Source: an uncultured Lachnospiraceae bacterium | GTDB taxonomy: Bacteria; Bacillota_A; Clostridia; Lachnospirales; Lachnospiraceae | Assembly (NCBI GenBank): GCA_947177885.1 | Contig: CAMWWF010000041.1 | Location: 1-13,469, forward strand | DNA length: 13,469 nt | Direction of reading: 5' to 3' | Shown here: one piece after another, positions 1-7,281 of the stretch | How the letters are laid out: the number at the start of each line of letters is the position of its first letter | How positions within the stretch are numbered: the first letter of the stretch is position 1 | Notes under the pieces: model-generated | Database searches by the model: none | Told to the model about the DNA's origin: nothing | What the model saw: the letters and a program-made list of their open reading frames with translations, nothing else | Program-made: the position numbers and the translations under genes

Positions 1-560
1 CTCTGGAGAATCAGGTGGGCGGTAATCTGGGCGGCCGTCTGGAACAGCAGCTGGGCGATCAGCTGGGCGGTCTGGGGCAGCAGCTGGGTGACAGACTGGG
101 CGGTCTGGAACAGCAGCTGGATGGCAGACTGGGCGGTCTGGAGCGGCAGATGGGCGACAGGCTGGGCACGCTGGAACAGCAGATGAGTGATCAGCTGGGC
201 GCCATGAACCATCAGGTGGGTGAGAAACTGAACGGTCTGGACCGCCAGGTGGGAGAGACTCTGGGTAAACTGGAGCGTCATGCGGAGGCGCCTGAGGATT
301 CCGACGAGAATAAACTGACAGAGAAATTTGCCGCTCTGGAAGAAAATGTGCACAAGGAATGCGTGAAGGTATACCGCAACGTGCAGGCGGTGGTGGTGGA
401 AGAGAACGGCAAACAGAGCGACGCGATGACTGAGACTCTGTCCGCTGTGGGCCGGATGAAGGGCAAGACCGGCGCGATCCTGGGCATTTCCGTTGTGGCA
501 TTGCTGGCATCGCTGGGCAGTGTTCTGTTACAGCTGATGCAGATCATGGGGATTTTCTAA
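1..560 (+). CDS. 11-residue-repeat protein with C-terminal membrane anchor (5' end missing)
   Basis: I do not recognise the family. The reading frame is already open at the left edge (in-frame codons from base 3), so the GTG at 15 is not a real start; 185 residues are visible. Residues 1-95 are a tandem array: one 12-residue unit, then seven 11-residue units (33 bp each, 39-269) of the type LEQQLGDQLGG, with L/M/V at spacings 4-4-3, then a decayed partial unit. This is the hendecad pattern of an alpha-11/3 amphipathic helix or coiled coil, although the many glycines are unusual for a rigid coil. A charged linker follows (about residues 96-155), then a hydrophobic segment (about 157-185) reaching the very C-terminus, with no tail after it. 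This suggests a membrane protein anchored by its C-terminus with the repeat region in the cytoplasm; topology is inferred. The stop codon directly abuts the ATG of the flavin reductase, so the two are probably co-transcribed. Confidence 0.8.
   Translation, partial: LENQVGGNLGGRLEQQLGDQLGGLGQQLGDRLGGLEQQLDGRLGGLERQMGDRLGTLEQQMSDQLGAMNHQVGEKLNGLDRQVGETLGKLERHAEAPEDSDENKLTEKFAALEENVHKECVKVYRNVQAVVVEENGKQSDAMTETLSAVGRMKGKTGAILGISVVALLASLGSVLLQLMQIMGIF
39..287 (+). repeat. 33-bp in-frame tandem repeat (hendecad array)
   Basis: Seven consecutive 33-bp units begin at 39, 72, 105, 138, 171, 204 and 237, with a partial eighth at 270. Most start CTGGA(A/G) and carry CAGCTGGG- or CAGATGGG-like cores. 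The first four are most alike and the last ones have diverged. A 36-bp unit at 3-38 precedes them and the array probably continues left of the window. The period is a multiple of three, so changes in copy number would keep the frame. Confidence 0.85.
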
Positions 561-1145
561 ATGTCTAAGGAATTGTGGAAAGCGGGAAATATGCTGTATC
601 CCCTACCGGTAGTCATGGTCAGCATGGCGGACAGGGACGGGAAGTTTAATATTATTACGATCGCATGGGCGGGGACGGTTTGCACCAATCCGCCCATGGT
701 CAGTATTTCGGTTCGTCCGGAGAGGTACTCTTATCCTGTGCTGAAAGAAACAGGAGAGTTTGTCATTAATCTGACAACCAGGGACCTTGCCTTTGCCACG
801 GATTTCTGCGGTGTCAAAAGCGGCAGGGATGTTGATAAAATCCGGGCACTTCATCTGACACCCCTGGAGGCCGATGGGGTCCGGGCGCCATTGATCGCGG
901 AAAGCCCGGTCAATATTGAGTGCCGGGTACGTCAGATCATGCCGTTGGGGTCCCATGATATGTTTCTTGCGGATGTGGTTGCGGTGCATGCGGATGAAAA
1001 ATATATGGATGAGAAGCGCAAGTTCCATCTGGAGAAGGCGGAGCCTATTGTCTATTCCCATGGAGCTTATTTGTGTTGCGGCGAACAGCTTGGCACATTC
1101 GGCTATAGTGTCAAAAAGGGAAGAGACGGAGGAAGAAAGGCATAA
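561..1145 (+). CDS. Flavin reductase family protein (FMN-binding split barrel)
   Basis: The 194-residue protein resembles the flavin-reductase-like/flavoredoxin family, which binds FMN in a split-barrel fold and usually passes electrons between NAD(P)H or a redox protein and flavin. Supporting stretches are the N-terminal YPLPVVMVSMAD with NIITIAWAGTVCTNPPM (about residues 13-47), SISVRPERYSYP, EFVINLTT, and a C-terminal half with the LGSHDMFLADVVAVH strand. The length is normal for a single-domain member and there is no signal peptide, so it should be cytoplasmic. The substrate cannot be told from sequence. The ATG follows the upstream stop without a gap and has only a weak G-rich ribosome site inside the previous gene, which suggests translational coupling. 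Its stop overlaps the next start (TAATG at 1143-1147). Confidence 0.85.
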   Translation: MSKELWKAGNMLYPLPVVMVSMADRDGKFNIITIAWAGTVCTNPPMVSISVRPERYSYPVLKETGEFVINLTTRDLAFATDFCGVKSGRDVDKIRALHLTPLEADGVRAPLIAESPVNIECRVRQIMPLGSHDMFLADVVAVHADEKYMDEKRKFHLEKAEPIVYSHGAYLCCGEQLGTFGYSVKKGRDGGRKA

Positions 1146-2395
1146 TGGGACAGGAGAAAAGAAACCGGGAAAAAATCATGGATCTCACCTTTTTCGGCAT
1201 TCTGACGGTGCTGTATTCTCTGATGACGCTGCTGTTCTTTTACCGGCAGAGCATTGAGTATCAGGGGATCTATTATTCGGATATGAAAGCCTATATTCTG
1301 GAAACACAGGGACTGGAAAGCGGTCTGGACTTTCCCTATCGTCTGTTTTTCTGGCTTTCGCGGATCTGGATGATATTCGTCACACCGGAGGCGGCGGTGG
1401 CCTTTTCCACCATGCTTCTGAATTCTCTGTGTGTGATTCTGGTGAAATATTATTTTGACCGATGCCTGTCTGACTATGCGCGAAAGGAAGGACTGCGCTG
1501 GACTGCGGGATGGCGGCTGGTCTCTACAGCAGCCGTTTTTTCACTGTTTTTTATGTCCATGATCTATTCTCCCAAAGGAACTACTTTCTGGGGGTTCGAT
1601 TATATCTACCGGTGCAACGGGATCCTGACACCTAATCCTTACTGGAATGCGACATATCTGGCTGTTCGTCCCTTTACAGTGGTCAGCTTCTTCTTATCCG
1701 CCAGGGTGCTTTCGGAGTATGAAGAGCATTTTTCCGTCAGGGACGGGATCGCTCTGGGCGGGGCGGTATTTCTGGCGACTTTTACCAAGCCCAGCTTTAC
1801 TTTTGTTCTGGCGCCGGTGCTGGCGGTCACGGTGTTTTGGCGGTTATTTGCGAAAAGGTTTGTGTATTGGAAGAACACGGCGGCGCTCTGTTGCTGCTTC
1901 CTGCCTACGGCGCTGCTGCTGGTGTATCAGTTCCGGGGAGTGTTCATGGGAACCAATTCCAGAGGCGAGGAAACGGGGATCGGGCTGGAGATGGGAAAGG
2001 CATGGCATGTGTATTCGGGGAATATTCCGCTGAGTATCATTATGGCGATGCTGTTTCCGCTGGTGGTCCTGGCGTTGAATTTCAGGGAACTGAAACGGAA
2101 CGGTGCTTTTCGGCTGGCGTGGCAGATCATGCTGGTGGGGCTGCTGTCTTTTCTGATGCTGTATGAAAAGGGTTTCCGCTTTGAACATATGAATTTTTCA
2201 TGGGGCTATATGCATGGACTGTTTTCCGTGTTCCTGATCTCCATTCTTCAGGTGCTGAAAAATGTGATGAAAAAGGAAAACCTGCTGTATAAGCTTTTTC
2301 TGGCTCCGGAGCTTGTGACTTTTCTGTATCATCTGGTTTGCGGGATTGTCTTTTTCTGCTATCTGTATCAGGGAAATAACGCAGGGTGGTTTTGA
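1145..2395 (+). CDS. Polytopic membrane protein, probable GT-C-type glycosyltransferase relative
   Basis: This 416-residue protein has about ten predicted transmembrane helices, beginning with one at about residues 14-33 and ending with a helix near the C-terminus. A YYSDMKAYI stretch (D46) lies just after the first helix. An acidic residue in the first outward loop is typical of GT-C glycosyltransferases that use polyprenyl-phosphate sugars, but I cannot place the protein in a named family. No signal peptidase site or soluble domain is visible. The start overlaps the previous stop by one base and has a GGAGG ribosome site at 1130-1134. The gene lies 18 bp before a clearer family-39-like glycosyltransferase with similar architecture, so a joint role in envelope glycan or lipid-linked sugar transfer is a reasonable inference. 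It could instead be a flippase or polymerase-like membrane protein. Confidence 0.7.
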   Translation: MGQEKRNREKIMDLTFFGILTVLYSLMTLLFFYRQSIEYQGIYYSDMKAYILETQGLESGLDFPYRLFFWLSRIWMIFVTPEAAVAFSTMLLNSLCVILVKYYFDRCLSDYARKEGLRWTAGWRLVSTAAVFSLFFMSMIYSPKGTTFWGFDYIYRCNGILTPNPYWNATYLAVRPFTVVSFFLSARVLSEYEEHFSVRDGIALGGAVFLATFTKPSFTFVLAPVLAVTVFWRLFAKRFVYWKNTAALCCCFLPTALLLVYQFRGVFMGTNSRGEETGIGLEMGKAWHVYSGNIPLSIIMAMLFPLVVLALNFRELKRNGAFRLAWQIMLVGLLSFLMLYEKGFRFEHMNFSWGYMHGLFSVFLISILQVLKNVMKKENLLYKLFLAPELVTFLYHLVCGIVFFCYLYQGNNAGWF

Positions 2396-2413
2396 GAGAA
2401 AAGCTGTCGGGAT

Positions 2414-4126
2414 ATGACAGGGAAAATGGTTTTGAAACTGAGTGTGGCAGCGGTGATCGCAGTAGGAGGTACCGGTTTGAAAGAGGTTCGGACGGAAGGA
2501 TTTGTCAGTGAGAGAAAGAGAATCACAACATTCTGGTTGATCTTGTTGTTTGCCGTGATCGTGCGTTGTATCGGTTTCGGGTCCATACCGGGCGGCGTCA
2601 ATCAGGATGAGGCCATGGGGGCAGTGGACGGATGGGCGCTGGCACAGTACGGGACGGATCGTTATGGCGTCCGCCTGCCGGTGCATTTCTCGGCATGGCA
2701 GGTGAGCCAGATGAGCGTGCTCTTATCTTACTGCATGATCCCTTTTATCAGGCTGCTGGGATTCGGTATCGCGGCGGTCAGGCTGCCCGCACTGCTGATC
2801 AGTTGCTGCGGTGTGGCTCTGGTCTATCTGGTGGGGAGAAAACTGTTTGATGAGAGGCTTGCCCTGACGGTGATGGGGCTTGCGACGATCAACCCATGGC
2901 ATTTTATGCAGAGCCGCTGGGCATTGGACTGTAACCTGTTCCCCCATGTGTTCCTGTTGGCGTTTTACCTGTTGCTGCTGGGACTGGAAAAGCGAAGGTA
3001 TCTGTATCTGTCCATGCTTTTCTTCGGGCTGACCTTTTACTGTTACGGCATTGCGGTATATTCCGTGCTCCCCTTTCTGGCGGTTTACGGGCTCTGGTGC
3101 CTCTGGAAGAAGCGGCTGCGGGTGAGGGAGGTTCTGCTTTGCGTACTGATCTTCGGGGCTGTGGCGCTTCCGGAGATCCTGGTCATGGCGATCAATCTGT
3201 TCCACTGGGATACCATTGAGACCCCTTTGTTTACCATGAGCCGTTTTCCGGATAGTACCCGCGGAAATGACATACTGTTTTTGAACTTTTCTGTTGCTCA
3301 GCTTGGCAGGAATATGTGGGCCATGATAAGGAGCTGCTTTTTACAGCTGCCGGACAATCTGTTTAATACGCTGCCTGCATTCGGACCTCTGTATCATATC
3401 TCCATTCCCTTTATGGCGGTGGGGATCGGGAGTTTTACCCGGGGGATGTTTCGGGAGAAGGATGTGGAACGGCAGACGCGGATGCTGGCTTTGTGGGGAT
3501 TTTTGATCACAGGTGTTTGGGTGGGCCTGATCACATATGAGGTCAATGTGAACCGTATTAATATTATTTTCTATCCCCTGATCTTTCTATGCGGTTACGG
3601 ACTGCAGGTGACGGAACGGTATTTTTCGGGACGTTTCCGGGGAAAGCTTTTTTTCGGAAGAAGTTATCCGCAGAGTGCTTTTTTTTGGGCGGCGGCTGCC
3701 GCATACGGGATCTGTTTTGCCCTGTTTCTGGGAACTTACTTTACTTCTTTTCGGGAGGAGATCCGGACTTATTTTAATGTGAACTTTCTGGAGGCGGTGA
3801 AAGAGGCGGATTCCATGGAAGAATATGACAGGCTGTACATTACGGGAAATATGGACTGGCAGTACAATCTCTCCATGGCCGAGATACTGACCCAGTATGC
3901 CTGCCGGATCGATGCCTTATACTTTCAGGAGATCACGGATGTCACAGGGGGAAGAGAACTGCTCCCTTATTCGGAGAGGTATCGTTTTGTGGATGTAAAT
4001 TACCTGAAGGAGGCGGATGCGGAGGGGCTGTACCTGTTTCATGTGTCGGAGCTTGACCGGCTTCCCTTTTCGGTGGAAGTGATCTTGGAGATGGACCGAT
4101 ATGTGCTTGCAGCGGCCCGGCCATAA
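2414..4126 (+). CDS. Family 39-like (PMT/ArnT type) membrane glycosyltransferase
   Basis: The longest form is 570 residues. It has a first helix at about residues 38-58, then an outward loop with GSIPGGVNQDEA, whose acidic pair D65-E66 corresponds to the catalytic acidic motif of GT-C enzymes of the PMT/ArnT type. About ten further helices follow, including the conserved-looking NPWHFMQSRWALDCN region after helices 2-3. An extracytoplasmic domain of about 130 residues (from about 442) closes the protein. Such enzymes move a sugar from a polyprenyl-phosphate carrier onto a lipid, glycan or protein outside the membrane; the acceptor is unknown here. The start is uncertain. ATG 2414 has only a weak ribosome site, whereas AGGAGGT at 2464-2470 lies 6 nt before an in-frame TTG at 2477, giving a 549-residue protein that begins just ahead of helix 1. 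It is last in the run, before the terminator at 4221-4246. Confidence 0.8.
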   Translation: MTGKMVLKLSVAAVIAVGGTGLKEVRTEGFVSERKRITTFWLILLFAVIVRCIGFGSIPGGVNQDEAMGAVDGWALAQYGTDRYGVRLPVHFSAWQVSQMSVLLSYCMIPFIRLLGFGIAAVRLPALLISCCGVALVYLVGRKLFDERLALTVMGLATINPWHFMQSRWALDCNLFPHVFLLAFYLLLLGLEKRRYLYLSMLFFGLTFYCYGIAVYSVLPFLAVYGLWCLWKKRLRVREVLLCVLIFGAVALPEILVMAINLFHWDTIETPLFTMSRFPDSTRGNDILFLNFSVAQLGRNMWAMIRSCFLQLPDNLFNTLPAFGPLYHISIPFMAVGIGSFTRGMFREKDVERQTRMLALWGFLITGVWVGLITYEVNVNRINIIFYPLIFLCGYGLQVTERYFSGRFRGKLFFGRSYPQSAFFWAAAAAYGICFALFLGTYFTSFREEIRTYFNVNFLEAVKEADSMEEYDRLYITGNMDWQYNLSMAEILTQYACRIDALYFQEITDVTGGRELLPYSERYRFVDVNYLKEADAEGLYLFHVSELDRLPFSVEVILEMDRYVLAAARP

Positions 4127-4206
4127 GATCCCGACAGCGATTACAATGAGAGCCGCAGTAACCCTCTCACGCTTTCAGGCATGGCGGTACGGCCGCTTGT
4201 ATGGGG

Positions 4207-5415
4207 CTATAAATCTTCACGGGAGTCCAGCAGACTCCCTCTTTTTATGGCGTCTTTTCCGAATTTCCGGCGTATGGAGTCAAGTGCGGCATCCAGCTTC
4301 TGCTGCTTTTCGGATGCGGGAGCATTATAATCGAACAGGTTCAGCTGTACCGGCTCGGTGTCGGGAACCAGTTTGCTTGTGCGGATCCCCAGAAGGCGGA
4401 TGGGGGTCTCGTCCCACAATTCATCGAACAATGCCAGGGACTGGCGGTAAATGATATTGGTGGAAGAGGTGGGGGTATCCAGTACTGCCTGATGGGATAC
4501 GGATCGAAACGTATTGTATTTGATCTCCGTGCAGACCAGACCGGCCCTGCTGTGGTCGGCGCGAAGTCTGCCCCCTACGGTTTCGGCGAGGGTGAGCAGA
4601 ATTCTGGCAGCATCCTCCCTTGTGACCGCATCGCTGCTCAGAGTGGTGGAGTTGCCGATCCCTCTCATTTTGGCGGGTTCGGAAAAGATGGTGGAGTGAT
4701 CGATGCCGTTGGCATACTGCCACAGGGTCCGGCCATGGCTTTTCAAATGTGATTCTATGATCGCGGGGTCGGAGAGAGCCAGATCTCCGATGGTCATGAT
4801 CCCAAGTTTTTGCAGGGTCTCCACGCTGGATTTTCCGCACATAAACAGAGAGGAAACGGGAAGCTTCCACAATTTCTCCTGAATTTCCCAGGAGTACAGT
4901 GTATGTACCAGATCAGGCTTTTTGAAATCGGAAGCCATTTTCGCCAGTATCTTTTTGTCGGAGATGCCTACATTTACGGTAAAGCCGAATTTCTCGCGGA
5001 CACCGTCCCTGATCATGGCTGCGGCCGACTCGGGAGAGGTATAATTTGACGCAATGGGGGAATAATCCATATAGCATTCATCCACACTGACCTGCTCGAT
5101 GTCCGGGCAGATACCGGAAAGATGCTCCATAAGCCGGGAGCTTTTCTGATGGTAGAGCGTGTGGTTGGGAGATACCGTCACCAGATGAGGGCATTTGCGG
5201 AATGCGTTTACTACGGGCTCCCCGGTGACGATGCCGTAGGCTTTGGCCGGAATGGACTTGGCGAGCACCACGCCGTGCCGTTTGCTCATGTCGCCGCCCA
5301 CAATGGAAGGGATCAGACGCAGGTCTGTATCACTGCCCGCTTCAAGCTGCTCCAGTGCGGACCAGCTCAGAAAAGCGGAGTTGACATCAATATGGAAAAA
5401 GATGGGTGTATCCAT
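4207..5415 (-). CDS. dinB: DNA polymerase IV (Y-family translesion polymerase)
   Basis: This is a Y-family polymerase that copies past damaged bases without proofreading. Numbered from the ATG at 5415 (402 residues), the palm ligands are visible: D10 in FHIDVNSAF and D112-E113 in SVDECYMD. F15 stands at the steric-gate position. A helix-hairpin-helix-like segment with TLQKLGIMTIGDLA follows the thumb, and the little-finger domain occupies about residues 235-350. QLNLF at 357-361 matches the beta-clamp binding motif. An ATG at 5448 would add 11 residues, but AAGGAGGT (5422-5429) sits 6 nt before 5415 and the predicted -10 lies at 5437-5442, so 5415 is the better start. The gene converges on the glycosyltransferase operon and diverges from the peptidase gene. 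The promoter shows no operator I could identify with confidence. Confidence 0.95.
   Translation of the reverse strand: MDTPIFFHIDVNSAFLSWSALEQLEAGSDTDLRLIPSIVGGDMSKRHGVVLAKSIPAKAYGIVTGEPVVNAFRKCPHLVTVSPNHTLYHQKSSRLMEHLSGICPDIEQVSVDECYMDYSPIASNYTSPESAAAMIRDGVREKFGFTVNVGISDKKILAKMASDFKKPDLVHTLYSWEIQEKLWKLPVSSLFMCGKSSVETLQKLGIMTIGDLALSDPAIIESHLKSHGRTLWQYANGIDHSTIFSEPAKMRGIGNSTTLSSDAVTREDAARILLTLAETVGGRLRADHSRAGLVCTEIKYNTFRSVSHQAVLDTPTSSTNIIYRQSLALFDELWDETPIRLLGIRTSKLVPDTEPVQLNLFDYNAPASEKQQKLDAALDSIRRKFGKDAIKRGSLLDSREDL
4221..4246 (+). terminator. Intrinsic terminator of the membrane-protein operon, inside the dinB 3' end
   Basis: A perfect 7-bp stem, GGGAGTC (4221-4227) and GACTCCC (4233-4239), has a 5-nt loop and is followed by TCTTTTT (4240-4246). 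The T-run is only on the + strand side, so it would end rightward transcripts from the glycosyltransferase operon. It lies within the last coding bases of dinB on the other strand (stop codon at 4209-4207). Confidence 0.75.
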
Positions 5416-5436
5416 GCCATGACCTCCTTTTTTACT

Positions 5437-5466
5437 ACTATAACCCATGGAAATGCCACTTTACAA
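5437..5466 (-). promoter_or_regulatory. Predicted dinB promoter
   Basis: On the - strand, TTGTAA (5466-5461) and TATAGT (5442-5437) are separated by 18 nt. The expected transcription start, near 5430, leaves a very short leader immediately before the AAGGAGGT ribosome site. The -35 box overlaps that of the divergent peptidase gene. Confidence 0.5.
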
Positions 5467-5488
5467 CCCCTTAATTTGCTGATAGAAT
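5460..5488 (+). promoter_or_regulatory. Predicted promoter of the LysM-G5-M23 peptidase gene
   Basis: TTTACA (5460-5465) and TAGAAT (5483-5488) are separated by exactly 17 nt; each box has five of six consensus bases. Transcription from here would begin near 5495. This excludes the ATG at 5487 as the start and supports the ATG at 5529. Confidence 0.6.
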
Positions 5489-5528
5489 GGAGTTTGTTAT
5501 TACAAATTTGAGAAGAATTGGAAAACCT

Positions 5529-7106
5529 ATGAAAAAGAAGATGAACAATAATAGAAAATACAAATTTACATATATTAAGACTACAGTACTGACTTTATTC
5601 TGCTGTACACTTTTTGTGAAGGGGTATACACCTTTCGAGAAGTCGGGAGAGAATTATTTCCACATTATGCTGAACGGACAGGCCGTAGGTACTCTGGGAG
5701 ACCGGGAGAGCGCGGAAGAATTGCTGGTGGAGGCACGCCGGGGGATTGCTTCGGAGAACGATGAACTGCTGTTTCTGGAGACGGATCTGCGGATAGACGG
5801 CGAGGAGGTACTGTGGGGAAAAGTTGACAGGGAAAGTGATGTTCTGGAGAATATGGATGCGGTGCTGAGAAGCGACATTCGGGAAACCATGCATCGCTCC
5901 TATACACTAAAGGTAAATGAGTATATGGTAAATCTTGCCAGTATGGAGGAGGTGCGCCGACTGCTGCAGGCTGCCATTGACAAGTATGACAGCGGGGGCA
6001 AATTTCAGGTGGAACTGGTCTATGATCCTGGCAGGGAGTTCAGTGTGCTTACCTCCAATATAGTGGATACTTCCGCTGCCGGGGAGGATGGTGTCAATTC
6101 CAATCTGGAGGCGGGCATACAGCCAGTTCTCTCCAGCATGGGGGCGACCAGAGTGACTGTGGAGGAAGAAAGGGACTTTGACGATTATGAGCTGGGGATC
6201 CTGTCCATGGACTTTGCGGAGGATGTGGAGATCGTGGAGGCATATCTTCCGGAGAGCCAGCTGACGGAGCTCTCCGAGGCCATTGATCAGGTGACCAAGG
6301 ATCAGGAGACGGCAAGCGAGTATGAGGTAGTACAGGGGGACACGCTGTCGGAGATAGCGATCAAAGTGAATATTCCCATGGACCGGATCATCGAGATGAA
6401 TGACAGCCTGGAGGATGAGCGGTCTACCTTACAGATCGGGCAGAAGCTGGTGATCACCGTGCCGGAGCCGGAGCTTTCCGTTGTCAGGGTGGAAGAGAAT
6501 TATTATGAAGAAATATACGATGCGGAGGTTGTCTATATAGAGAATGATAACTGGTATACGAATCACCAGGTTGTACACCAGCAGCCTTCCGCCGGTTTCC
6601 GGAGAGTGGTGGCGGATGTTTCCTTTTTTAATGATCAGGAGATAGAGAGGGACATTTTAAAGGAAGAGATCGTTATGGAAGCGGTGGCCAAGGTGGTAGA
6701 GCGGGGAACCAAGATCCCTCCCACTTATATCAAACCCATCTCCGGCGGCCGCCAGAGTTCCGGTTTCGGAAGAAGAAGCGCGCCTACCAAGGGAGCCAGC
6801 AGCTATCATAAGGGTATTGACTGGGCGACGCCTACGGGTACGCCGGTCTACGCATCCTGCGGCGGTACGGTTACCAGAGCGGGCTGGGGAAGCGGCTACG
6901 GCTATGTGGTCTACATTGACCATGAGGACGGTAGGCAGACCAGGTACGGACATCTTAGCAAGGTTCTGGTGTCTGTGGGAGACACGGTGAAGCAGGGGGA
7001 GAGGATCGCGCTCAGCGGTAATACCGGCGTCAGCACAGGCCCTCATCTGCACTTTGAGATCCTGATCAATGGGACCCAGGTGAACCCTTTGAAATACCTC
7101 GAATAG
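5529..7106 (+). CDS. Secreted or membrane-anchored LysM-G5-M23 peptidoglycan endopeptidase
   Basis: The 525-residue protein cuts peptide cross-links in peptidoglycan as a zinc metallopeptidase of the M23/LytM family. A lysine-rich N-terminus (MKKKMNNNRKYK) leads into a hydrophobic segment (about 14-30), which is a signal peptide or anchor without a lipobox. A region of about 230 residues with no motif I recognise follows. Next come a LysM domain for glycan binding (about 264-313, VVQGDTLSEIAIKVNIP), a G5-like domain (about 314-395), and the peptidase domain (about 406-525). The zinc and catalytic residues are present: H427 and D431 in HKGID, H475 in YGHLS, and H506 and H508 in HLHFE, so it is probably active. 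The frame is open back to an ATG at 5487, but that ATG lies inside the predicted -10 box. The ribosome site before 5529 is weak (AGAAG at 5511-5515 or GGAAAA at 5520-5525). It acts outside the membrane, and its location before murA fits a cell-wall theme. Confidence 0.9.
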   Translation: MKKKMNNNRKYKFTYIKTTVLTLFCCTLFVKGYTPFEKSGENYFHIMLNGQAVGTLGDRESAEELLVEARRGIASENDELLFLETDLRIDGEEVLWGKVDRESDVLENMDAVLRSDIRETMHRSYTLKVNEYMVNLASMEEVRRLLQAAIDKYDSGGKFQVELVYDPGREFSVLTSNIVDTSAAGEDGVNSNLEAGIQPVLSSMGATRVTVEEERDFDDYELGILSMDFAEDVEIVEAYLPESQLTELSEAIDQVTKDQETASEYEVVQGDTLSEIAIKVNIPMDRIIEMNDSLEDERSTLQIGQKLVITVPEPELSVVRVEENYYEEIYDAEVVYIENDNWYTNHQVVHQQPSAGFRRVVADVSFFNDQEIERDILKEEIVMEAVAKVVERGTKIPPTYIKPISGGRQSSGFGRRSAPTKGASSYHKGIDWATPTGTPVYASCGGTVTRAGWGSGYGYVVYIDHEDGRQTRYGHLSKVLVSVGDTVKQGERIALSGNTGVSTGPHLHFEILINGTQVNPLKYLE

Positions 7107-7128
7107 GATAAAGAGAACGTACATTCAG

Positions 7129-7157
7129 TTTACAAAAAGAGAAAAATATGGTAAAGT
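7129..7157 (+). promoter_or_regulatory. Predicted murA promoter
   Basis: TTTACA (7129-7134) and TAAAGT (7152-7157) are 17 nt apart. They lie just after the peptidase stop, which has no clear intrinsic terminator behind it. A start near 7164 would give murA a leader of about 118 nt. The only structure I see in it is a weak TACCG/CGGTA inverted repeat around 7217-7237; no known riboswitch is recognisable. Confidence 0.4.
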
Positions 7158-7281
7158 TAAAAAGCGGCGGGGATCCCGGAAGGACCCATACCGTGAAATG
7201 CCATGGATGGTTTGTACCGTTCCGACAGAGCGGTATGTTGGAAAAAACAGATGGAAGTTGACCTTAAAGAGGTATAGATAG

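Noticed and set aside
3..287. Tandem repeats considered as a CRISPR array or collagen-like gene
   Set aside because: The units are directly joined without spacers and are in-frame coding; the residue pattern is an 11-mer, not Gly-X-Y.
4101..4454. 117-residue + strand ORF across the glycosyltransferase end and dinB
   Set aside because: Overlaps two well-supported genes, contains the operon terminator and has no ribosome site.
5487..5528. 14-residue N-terminal extension of the M23 peptidase
   Set aside because: The ATG at 5487 lies within the predicted -10 box, so the transcript would not contain it; MKKK at 5529 is a typical signal-peptide start.
7148..7261. 37-codon ORF in the murA leader, considered as a leader peptide
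   Set aside because: Its ATG overlaps the predicted murA -10 region and has only a weak ribosome site; there is no run of one amino acid suggesting attenuation.
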